Shown: in pieces, positions 55,970-64,000 of the stretch
How positions within the stretch are numbered: the stretch's first letter is position 1
Layout of the letters: each line of letters begins with the position of its first letter
From: Byssochlamys sp. IMV 00236
Taxonomy: Eukaryota > Ascomycota > Eurotiomycetes > Eurotiales > Thermoascaceae
Assembly (NCBI GenBank): GCA_001931875.2
Contig: MSJH02000817.1
Coordinates: forward strand, 124,001 to 188,000
Reading direction: 5' to 3'
Length of the DNA: 64,000 nucleotides
Program-made: the position numbers and the translations under genes
Notes under the pieces: generated by a model
Seen by the model: the letters and a program-made list of their open reading frames with translations, nothing else
The model's database searches: none
Told to the model about the DNA's origin: nothing

Positions 55970-56728
55970 TTAAGTAATCTCAACCGCACCCTCCGGCACG
56001 CCCTGTCGACTCCTCAACCGTCTCGCAAAGAACTGCATAATAGGCATCATCTCCTCTCTACTACGAGGCATGCCATCACCTTTCCTAGCGTAGCGATGAA
56101 GTTCCACAAATTCAAAGACGTTTTTGGTCCGTTGCACCGCGCCGTCCGTCACGACGGGTGAGTCGCGGCCAGCGACGAGGAGGACAGGTGTTCGACTCTT
56201 GGATCCCATCGTGCTACCTGAGAGGGGGTAGGGAGCGCCAATGGAGATGATTCCTGAGAGTTCTTTGTCTGTTCCTGTTGAGGATGTCGTCTTGCTTAGT
56301 TCTCGCGCGGCGACGAGACCGGCCATTCCGCCCTGGCCGAAGCCGAGAATCATGATTTCGCGCAGACGGTAGCCGCATTTTTGAATGAGGGTGCCATGGA
56401 TGATGTCGTCGAGGATGAGTTTCACGGCGCGGTTGAATCCCGCGTCCATGTCGAGGCCGCCGGTGGTGGAGTCGAAAGACACATCGTCACCCCAATGGAA
56501 GCCGGGGAGGTCGAATGGTAGTTTTGTTGGTGCTTGGAGGGTGAGGATGGTTGTTTCGGGGAGATTGAGGGCGCGGCCGAAGGAGGTGAAGGATGTAGCG
56601 GTGTCGCCTAGTCCGTGGAGTAGGAGGAGGATATTTGGGGATGGGGACGATGACGATGGTGGGGGAGGAGTGATGGTCACTGTGAGGGAGGGAGGGAAGT
56701 CTGATGAGAGAGGGGCTCTCGTGGGCAT
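55970..56728 (-). CDS. Alpha/beta-hydrolase fold protein, acyl-protein thioesterase-like but lacking the nucleophile
   Basis: Intronless, 252 aa. The core LLLLHGLGDTATSF (34-47) and TLQAPTKLPF with GFHWGDD match the phospholipase/carboxylesterase (Abhydrolase_2) family of acyl-protein thioesterases. At the nucleophile elbow the usual G-x-S-x-G reads GFGQGG, so residue 131 is Gly instead of Ser. An Asp is kept in VAGRDSPVV (189), but the region where the catalytic His is expected reads GDGMPRSREEM, with no His. The protein is therefore likely non-catalytic, or uses other residues. No frameshift or stop interrupts it and codon use looks normal, so it is probably functional in some other role. 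The N-terminus is Pro/Ser rich. It is divergent from cipC. Confidence 0.85.
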   Translation of the reverse strand: MPTRAPLSSDFPPSLTVTITPPPPSSSSPSPNILLLLHGLGDTATSFTSFGRALNLPETTILTLQAPTKLPFDLPGFHWGDDVSFDSTTGGLDMDAGFNRAVKLILDDIIHGTLIQKCGYRLREIMILGFGQGGMAGLVAARELSKTTSSTGTDKELSGIISIGAPYPLSGSTMGSKSRTPVLLVAGRDSPVVTDGAVQRTKNVFEFVELHRYARKGDGMPRSREEMMPIMQFFARRLRSRQGVPEGAVEIT

Positions 56729-58010
56729 GGTTTGGTTTTCGTCTTGTTTGCTTATGGGTTTTTTGCCTTCAATTGATTGTCTAATAGGATGATTGATGAT
56801 AGGGCTGGTTTCTCTGGCTTGATTGTCGTTTTGATAATGGCGTCCAATCTTTAGATCGTAGCTGTGAAGGCCACAGCGCGAATTAAGTGACAGCTCGTAG
56901 CTGTCCGTGCTGTTTCGATGCTATGCTATGTACTTCAATGATGATGCCTGACGCCTGGTTAGTGTGGAATTACAGTAGTTTGGTCGAACCGAAGACGTAC
57001 CTTTGGAAGCCACAGATTATTTACTATATTGCTGCTCCTCACGAGCTGCTCTAGAACAATCGAACAATCTGCAGGGCAAGTCAAAGGCTGAGCCACAACT
57101 GAGGCGGTGCAACTCCACTCCACTTCTGGAATTTCTTCGGCCGATCTGTTATGACTGCACTCTTCTACTGGTACAGCTTCAAGCAAGATTGTGATATCGA
57201 TAGCGTACACACGATAATCAGCGGTATAAACACCCTGACCAGAAGAACGAACCGTAGGAAGAGCAAGAACGGAAGTGAGAGACGACGTCAGATTGGAGCG
57301 CACAGCCAAGATGTCGGCCGCTAAAACAAGCCTTTGGCCAACTGAGCCAAGCTGACGATCGATCGTGGCCAGTGAGACGACCCATCGAAACTAAAAGTAG
57401 ACGCCACGAGGTCCACGATCCGTACCTTCGAAGAGAGCAGCCGTTGGCATTTCGGTAAGTAATAACGACGACGACTGGGGTGCTGGCATTAGCCATGATC
57501 ACTCGACCATGGTACTTTGACAGCTTCCAATGGGAGTGTACAGAGTACCTTACGACGGACCGTGGATGATAGACACACGACATCGTGGATACATTCTGCT
57601 TGCTTGAAGCTGAGGGAGGATGCTGTCGACCAAGTATCGCCGTCTCTTGAATCCTGATGACGACGCGGGGCCATATGATTACCACTGATCCCCAGAAGTA
57701 GTGCCACTCAGCCACGGCGCCTGGTCAATTCCATTTGAGCCTTCTGTAGCTGGTCTTCGATTGATGAGCTTTCGAGCAGAGGTAGACAGTGGGCCTGGAG
57801 CACGAGGATATGAACTCAATGGAGCTCAGGGAAGATAATGTAGACGAGGGGTATCTCCGTACCTATAAAAAGGCTGCCTTCCTCCCCCTCGATCAATTCT
57901 AACGCTTCATCCATCATAAACATTCTGAACAAGCGTCACGAGCGGAGCTCCATCAATTCCCTTTTCTAGCACATACCACATACCACATACATCTTCCATA
58001 TCCTGACAAA
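56729..58010. promoter_or_regulatory. 1.3-kb divergent intergenic region upstream of cipC
   Basis: Separates the hydrolase-fold gene (-) from cipC (+). A long minus-strand open frame (57218-57715) has no protein-like composition and was rejected. A strong TATA box for cipC is at 57864-57871. Confidence 0.5.
57864..57871 (+). promoter_or_regulatory. TATA box of cipC
   Basis: TATAAAAA about 147 bp upstream of the cipC start codon, followed by a pyrimidine-rich leader and CATACCACATAC-type repeats. A canonical TATA is consistent with a highly inducible gene. Confidence 0.6.
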
Positions 58011-58572
58011 ATGGGTTTCGGCTGGGGTACGTAATCTCACATGCTTTCATGCCCCTTGTTATGCTTTAGGCCTTCTCAGTTCACCCATCTATCATCGACT
58101 TTCTACTTGCCATAATCCAATGCCGCTAACCTTTCTACAGAAGGGTCCGAGGACGCCCACAGACAGGTCTACCGTGGTGAGGGTGAGCAGCACGAGGGCA
58201 AGTTCTCCCACGAGCTCATCGCCGGTGCTGCCTCATTCGAAGCCTTCAAGAAGTTCGAGGACCACCAGCGCAAGGAGGGTATGTTGTTCTAAACCTTTTG
58301 TCCCTTTCGATCTATATGCATCCAACATACTAATGTGCTCACTTTCGACAGGCAAAACCGTTAACCACACCTTCGCCAAGGAGCTCCTTGCCGGCTTTGT
58401 CGGCGGTGAGGTCGATAAGCTCGCTGAGACCAAGGGCCTCGACGAAGTTGACAAGATCCGGGCTCGCGAGCAGGCCAAGAAGAATGCTGAGCAGATGTAC
58501 GACGACCACTACCGTGATGCCGATCAGTATGACCCCAACAGATACGGCCCTCCCGACCGCTTCAACTACTAG
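58011..58572 (+). CDS. cipC: CipC-like stress/antibiotic-response protein (DUF3759)
   Basis: Three exons (58011-58026, 58141-58278, 58352-58572) give 124 aa. The first exon is 16 nt, MGFGW plus one base. Two short helical repeats follow: FSHELIAGAASFEAFKKFED and FAKELLAGFVGGEVDKLAE, then an acidic/aromatic tail DDHYRDADQYDPNRYGPP. This is the layout of CipC, first found as a concanamycin-induced protein in Aspergillus nidulans and later as an abundant hyphal or infection-stage protein. Molecular role unknown; soluble, no signal peptide. A canonical TATA box fits strong inducible expression. Complete. Confidence 0.92.
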
Positions 58573-61095
58573 GCTGGAACATGATCTAGATAGAAGCGTG
58601 GTATTCACGTTAATTAATGGAATGAATGATACATTATATGAACTCCTGAATTTGATAGTTGCCGCGGAATAAACCGTAGGATACTACTATGGCTGTTACT
58701 ACACTGGATAATACTCGAGTATAATTTGTGTTCGCCATTACCGTCTATGACTTCCACGCATAAAGGCTCAAGCTTACGACTAATTCATGGCAGCAGTAGT
58801 GGCTAGCGCCGCCAAGAAAATGAGAACGCAATCGATAGCAGTGAGTAGACTGAGATGCAGGAAGATGCCACCAGAGCCAAAAGCATTCACAAACAGCCCC
58901 TCAAGGAACCCCGCTGAATCCGGTATAAAACCTATACAGTATCCCAGGAACCTGTCTTTCCATCTCTCTACACTATGGAAAGGCTTCCCATAAACTGCTG
59001 CTATACTAGTTATGACCAGTTAAGGGTTAAAGTAGCATATAGCCGTTTGTATAGTTTTGAGCAAAACTCAACAGCTCCTTTTGAACTATTTTACCGCTGG
59101 TTTTTAGGTCGGCCTATTAATGCGCAACCGTCGGAACCAAGACCGCGTTATACGTTCGTATCTTCTTACATTCTTTGGGCTCCGACACCATCAATAAATG
59201 GAAGAGTCAGTAAATGGAAGAAACTGCAGAAGCGAAAGCAGCCCTCCACCATGAGAAGGAGGATGAAGAAGCAGTGGGACTTAGGAACTTGTCTCGGAGC
59301 ATTCTTCAGAAGATTATTGCTCAGGACATCCGGGTCTACTTGATCTGGTTGGCGTTATACGGTCACGGCGAGCGGTATCTCAGAGGATGCAAGCCGAAAG
59401 CACCAGACACAGAGACTGCGATTCCCAAAGGAGCAATAGGATGGGGCTTCGCGACCTTGGGGACACAGGAATGGTTCGACAACAGAACGTACCAAACCAA
59501 AAACATGGTCAAGACCAACGATCCATTTCTTTTTCAAGTAGCATACAATGCTACAGATACTATAAGTAGTAAAACGCAAGGGTCAGATCCGATCTGATAT
59601 ATCCCTCGCAACTGTGCCATTATACCAGCATGAATCCTCCGATTTCTCAATTCCCTATAATGCATTAGGAATCGATCACCAATCTTGATATCTCCAAGAT
59701 CTGAAGTTGATGCTGGTGACACAAAATTTAAATATTTTCGGTACCCTCCCTTTCCTGATTTACGAGTCAGCCATCGTCAAGCTGCTAGTACATATCAGAG
59801 TGGAAGATGTTGAGCTTTAGATCACAGAAGCAAAGATTCCCGCCTGAAAACATAGGTGAGAATAAAAGATCTCACATTGCTTGCTATCTAAATTGACTGG
59901 AATCTAACGGATATTTATGTTCCTAGACTTGATTATCATGACGAATCCCTTTCTGCTGCTGCCTGGCATATGGTTCACCGGAGTTGAGCCATGGTACGGT
60001 TAATTAATAGGTGATACTGCTTATCCGTTGTTTCGGATAGCTGCGATAGCAGGTACAGCTCGGCTTCATACAGAGGTCTGGATTCAGACAGAAGATGATG
60101 ATTTACAACAGGTTAGTATTTCTCAATTATTCAAGTCTTTACTATTACACTTATCTGATATCGATGTCACGAGTACTGAATATGTGTATGCATTTCGGGC
60201 AGAGTCTTCGGCTCTAACAATAGAAAACACGCGATAACAATATCTTAGGGATCCGCATTATGCACAAACTATTATCAACAAATACTCTGTTAACATCTCT
60301 GGCTGGTATGAACTTGTCTATTTAGCACTAATGAAGGCTAATGGATATGTTCAGTTATCCGATTAGGAAGCAAATAAATACGCTATTCTACAAGAGGTTG
60401 TATTATAGGCTGGCGGTACTTACATCCCGTCAAAGACCTTATATCCAACAATAGGTGTGTCTGGCCCTCTAGCGTTTGGTGATCTGGTAGACTGAACTAG
60501 ACGAGGTCGACACCGATTTTGGGGATTTACTTTGGCCCAAACCAGAGTTGTATAATAACTTGGACCTTCTTTTGCTTCATAAAATCTCGCTGCTACACAT
60601 TCGCAGTGGGTTTCTTCAAAATCTCTCTTTCGGTTCACGGTCTTAGCCTTGGGACTAAATAATTAACGTCAAGTCCGCGCTGATTTGGCTTAAGGAGCCT
60701 CCTATCCATCCCGAAGCCAACTCTCCCCTAAATTATGGCGTTCTTACCAATTTAAGGATATCGCCAACGGCTCATATATTATTTATGATCAGCTTCTTTT
60801 CTTTTCTAAACACCAAGTCAAAAGGGAATTGGGCTATCGCAGTGCCTATTGCGGACATGCGAGACATATTCTCTTATCTACTCCAAAGTGTGGCCAGAAA
60901 GAATAGCTTGCTATACTCAGCAAAGACTTAATGGCAGAGCCGGATCAAGAATAAACGTCCCTGGGGGGTAGGTTGGATCCTTAGTATAGGATGCCGTTGG
61001 ATAGCGCGCCGCCGCGACCGAGTCTCTCGCTTCAATGGGGAATAGGAGCTTCTGAGCTGAGTAGGTGAGGTGTTTAATCGAGGGTCGAATGGGGG
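58573..61095. other. AT-rich island with degenerate coding fragments
   Basis: About 2.5 kb with no intact gene. The frame 59214-59597 (127 codons, contains GWGFATLGTQEWFDNRTYQ) is open but unrecognised. Around 59930-60560 a protein-like frame on the plus strand (for example LFRIAAIAGTARLHTEVWIQ, then TEYVYAFRAESSALTIENTR) is broken by several in-frame stops, as in a decayed gene. I cannot assign it to a transposon family. Confidence 0.45.
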
Positions 61096-61491
61096 NNNNN
61101 NNNNNNNNNNNNNNNNNNNNNNNNNNNNNNNNNNNNNNNNNNNNNNNNNNNNNNNNNNNNNNNNNNNNNNNNNNNNNNNNNNNNNNNNNNNNNNNNNNNN
61201 NNNNNNNNNNNNNNNNNNNNNNNNNNNNNNNNNNNNNNNNNNNNNNNNNNNNNNNNNNNNNNNNNNNNNNNNNNNNNNNNNNNNNNNNNNNNNNNNNNNN
61301 NNNNNNNNNNNNNNNNNNNNNNNNNNNNNNNNNNNNNNNNNNNNNNNNNNNNNNNNNNNNNNNNNNNNNNNNNNNNNNNNNNNNNNNNNNNNNNNNNNNN
61401 NNNNNNNNNNNNNNNNNNNNNNNNNNNNNNNNNNNNNNNNNNNNNNNNNNNNNNNNNNNNNNNNNNNNNNNNNNNNNNNNNNNNNNNNNNN
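61096..61491. other. Assembly gap (396 N) flanked by poly-G
   Basis: Undetermined bases bordered by GGGGG on the left and a run of nine G on the right. Frames crossing it are meaningless. Confidence 0.95.
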
Positions 61492-62083
61492 GGGGGGGGG
61501 AAGCTATCTTATTATCTAGGATTGCGATCTGCGCGATCCTACCGATAAACGACTCTGGTAATTTCTTCTCTCTGCACAGAACCATTTCCTTAAAGTGGCC
61601 AACAAGAAGACTGATGTTCTGTTGTTATGGTATATAATTATTAGCACCACGGCATGACTCACCATAAAATTCCCTTTTTGGCAGTTGATTGCTATCTACA
61701 TTTCTGGGATTATCGAATAGAATTCTCTATTCTATTTCCCCGTACCATTGAACCCCTCTAGCAAGCTGTCTGCGAGTAGCTTATTACTTCAGGTTTTAGC
61801 ATCGTATTATATATGTGGAACTATTATATTGAATCACTTCCCTCATTCTATCTATTAATTCGGTCTCTATAGATATAACCGCTTCTAAGGGGCGTTTTAA
61901 CCGTGATATATACAAGATACCAGGCCACCAGCCCAAGTTGGATACGTGCCCGCAGAGAGGCCCTGAAGAGGCATAGTGACGCCAGTGTAAACGCAACACT
62001 TATTGTTCTTCTCAGGTTCGCCGTGACGCGTGAGGCCCTTTCGTTGTCGAGGCACATGCCCTCGTCTCAATCCAGGGGAAAAG
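61492..62083. other. AT-rich region after the gap
   Basis: About 590 bp without a recognisable gene; the right end should be the 3' UTR of the kinase gene. Confidence 0.4.
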
Positions 62084-63201
62084 TTAGACTTCATGAAACC
62101 ATCCATCATCCAACAACTCCCGTGCAGTTGGCCTATCTCTTGGGTCGAGTTTCATCACTTTTAGTACAAATTCCTTGTCTTCCTGAGAAATCTCCTGCGT
62201 AGTCGTGAGATGAAAAGGCCTCAAAGTCTCCGGAGGGCTATTCTGCACGACCCATATGAGAACTGCCAGTCTCTCCTGGTCCGCGATTTCTTCATATGAT
62301 TCTGGAAATGGACCGAAGCAGCGATGATGCTTCAGGAGAATCTTGATATCGTAATCGTCATGGTCTGGAGATACATCAGGTTTGAAGATGTGGAATCCTT
62401 CCCCGTACAGGAGACTGATAAGCTAAGTATCTCGCAAGTGAAGCGTTAGTATTCAGACCCAAACAGTTTTGTGAGAAAATTGAAGACTTGCCATCGCGCC
62501 AAAGGACCATATGTCTGTTGCAGTGTCCCATTTCATTTGAAGATGAGCTTCAGGGCTTCTGAAAATCGGTGTACCGATAGAGTCACCACGTTGAGCATGA
62601 GACGAGTCAACGTGAACGGTGCTTCCAAAATCGGCGAGTTGGACATCTTGAAATCGAATATGGCCTTTGCCATAATTCACCAATACATTACTAGGCTTGA
62701 TATCTATACTTTATCCTTATTAACTGAGCCCATACTGGTGAGAATCTTGCATAAGTGGAGTATACCAGTATGAACAAAGCCCTCATCGTGTAAAGTCGAA
62801 AGGGCTCCAAGGACCTTTTTTGCGATATACTTTACTTCTGGACGGGTCAGACGCTGTTTGTTTGATGCATGTAAGACATCGTCATCCAGATATCTCAGGA
62901 TAAGCGCATGATCAACTGATGATTCTTCGACTTCATCTAGAAGTGGGCGAATAGAGGTCGTCCTATCCTGAAAACGACGTAGGACATCCCGTTCATTTTG
63001 TAATCGGAAATGGGGAACGCTCTTAGCCACGAACTTCTCCTGTTTTTTTCTTCTTTGACCATCAGCAAGTGGCTGCGCAAGTAGGGTAGGAAACCAAGAA
63101 ACATACGTTGCAAGCCAAACACAATCCTGCAGTTGCTTGACAATGGTATAAACGCCCGTTCTGCCTTTCAGAACCTGGCCAAGAGTCAATGATGTAGCCA
63201 T
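62084..63201 (-). CDS. Atypical Ser/Thr protein kinase (fungal-expanded family)
   Basis: Three exons (63201-62766, 62703-62492, 62422-62084) give 328 aa. Starts MATSLTLGQVLKGRTGVYTI and lacks a clear glycine-rich loop. The likely ATP-site Lys is in EKFVAKSV. The catalytic loop across intron 1 reads FVHTDIKPSNVLVNYG, with HTD in place of HRD. DFG is kept (VQLADFGST). The activation end reads GTPIFRSPEAH, then WDTATDIWSFGAM, and the C-lobe ends DPRDRPTARELLDDGWF. This belongs to a group of small, lineage-expanded kinases common in Aspergillus and Penicillium, often near subtelomeric or variable DNA; substrates unknown. Intron 2 has a GC donor (GCAAGT) and a normal TAG acceptor. Catalytic Asp, Asn and DFG remain, so activity is possible. 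Confidence 0.85.
62423..62491 (-). other. GC-AG intron in the kinase gene
   Basis: The exon ends GCGATG and the intron begins GCAAGTC; the acceptor ACTTAG precedes CTTATCAGTCTC. Only this split joins WSFGAM to LISLLYGEG in frame. The branch-like CTAAC lies before the acceptor. Confidence 0.75.
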
Positions 63202-63536
63202 TTTGGAAGAATCTTGAGATGGGAAATCTGAACCAAAAAGCCCCGAGCTGAAGAAGATATGCCCAAGGCCAGAATAGCCAGAATAGGCACGTGATTGATA
63301 TCACTAAGTATGAATGCCAAGCCACAAGCGATAATGTAGACAAGTAGGTACCTGTATGAGACACAGAGAATTCCATTTAAAACCCCAGGTATTAGTTGAT
63401 TTAGTGACCTCTGATCGGACAATTCGGCTTACCTGGAAAATTACCCAATACTGGATCCACATTGCGGTCTACTCGCTGCTATGATCTATTACTTCAATTC
63501 TGATACCTATCGTACATATCCTCCAAGTATACTATT
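63202..63536. other. Intergenic, upstream of the kinase gene
   Basis: About 335 bp between two minus-strand genes, AT-rich. No further gene seen. Confidence 0.4.
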
Positions 63537-63933
63537 TCAGGCGCCCACTTTAGCAATCCTTCTAAACGCCTTATTCGACACGGTTCTTCCCTCTCCACTG
63601 ATGCCATCTCCATGCAAAGGCTCACCATCACCCATAGCGAGGTCTGTCAGGAAACGTGCCAAATCCGGCGTTGGCGACACCATGTCTGGGCAGAGACACC
63701 TGAAAACAGGTCCAAGGCCGTTATTAAGGACTTTTCTCTGGAAGGTCTGCTGGTTTGGACGGGAGGAGATCGCCTTGAGAACCTCGGGGTGATTATGCGC
63801 GTCGACGAACGCTGGGCGGACAGAGTATGGCTTTAAGGCGGGGACATCCTTGGATAGCTTGAGAAGAGCTTCTTCAGCTTGGCCTTTGACGGTGCCGAAT
63901 AGTGGTGTGAGGAAGCCGGGGTTCGTGGTTGCC
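63537..63933 (-). CDS. NAD(P)-dependent epimerase/SDR-like protein, C-terminal exon (partial)
   Basis: The stop is at 63537-63539 and the frame is open to about 63960. An acceptor CCGACAG makes 63933 the likely exon start, so the N-terminal Rossmann part lies beyond the window. The visible 131 residues include TPLFGTVKGQAEEALLKL, then LKPYSVRPAFVDAHNHPEV and KAFRRIAKVGA. This resembles the C-terminal part of small fungal nucleoside-diphosphate-sugar epimerase-like proteins, where the segment GPVKGxAE followed by a YSVRP motif is common. Active-site residues cannot be checked. Exact function unknown. Confidence 0.65.
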
Positions 63934-64000
63934 TGTCGGACGATGTCAGTTGTGTTCAGTTAGGTGTTCAATATTTATGAAAATCACAGCATGGTAAGAC

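Noticed and set aside
57218..57715. 165-codon minus-strand open frame upstream of cipC
   Set aside because: Composition is rich in Trp, Ser and Cys without hydrophobic-helix pattern or any recognisable motif; it overlaps other frames of similar quality and lies in a promoter region.
59214..59597. 127-codon plus-strand open frame
   Set aside because: Open but unrecognised, in an AT-rich island beside decayed sequence; no splice partners or upstream features. Kept only as part of the island description.
61065..61637. Open frames spanning the N gap
   Set aside because: They are open only because undetermined bases cannot contain stops.

Overview
This window is nuclear DNA of a filamentous ascomycete, most likely an Eurotiomycete close to Aspergillus or Penicillium. 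The evidence is short (about 41-80 nt) GT-AG introns, compact genes of middling GC, and typical fungal proteins: Zn2Cys6 and C2H2 regulators with fungal transcription-factor domains, a LaeA-family methyltransferase, CipC, a SteC MAPKKK and the calcineurin A subunit. Gene models were built by hand from reading frames, splice signals and phase, so exon ends are predictions. I saw no CRISPR array, prophage or intact transposon.

Layout. 1-8 kb: ribosomal protein uL2 (-), a conserved-looking gene with an unresolved frame break (+), a WHIM-domain chromatin protein (+), then a gene-poor stretch with an intron-containing tRNA-His candidate. 8-19 kb: a DUF1770/Atg43-like protein (-) divergent from adenosine kinase (+); an SMG7/EST1-like NMD factor (-); an O-methyltransferase (-) divergent from a Zn2Cys6 factor (+), with a perfect 17-bp CGG palindrome between them. 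19-30 kb: a ZNF511-like protein (-), a two-finger C2H2 regulator (-) and SteC (+). 30-43 kb: mitochondrial uL5m (-), a ubiquitin-specific protease ending in a CaaX box (+), a small membrane protein (+), an SDR reductase (-) and an 885-aa membrane-anchored protein (+). 43-51 kb: a LaeA-like methyltransferase in nine exons (-), a pICln homologue (-) and a small coiled-coil protein (-). 51-58.6 kb: calcineurin A (+), a mitochondrial Mmc1-like protein (+), a serine-hydrolase-fold protein lacking its nucleophile (-) and CipC (+). 58.6-64 kb: an AT-rich, gene-poor island with a 396-N gap, an atypical protein kinase (-) and the 3' part of an epimerase-like gene (-) cut by the window end.

Most genes are unrelated housekeeping or signalling genes. 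The one pair that looks functionally linked is the O-methyltransferase with its divergent Zn2Cys6 factor. Divergent pairs sharing one intergenic region are common here (for example 2431-3142, 8568-8855, 16245-16579, 23861-26451, 31438-32215, 50342-51108).
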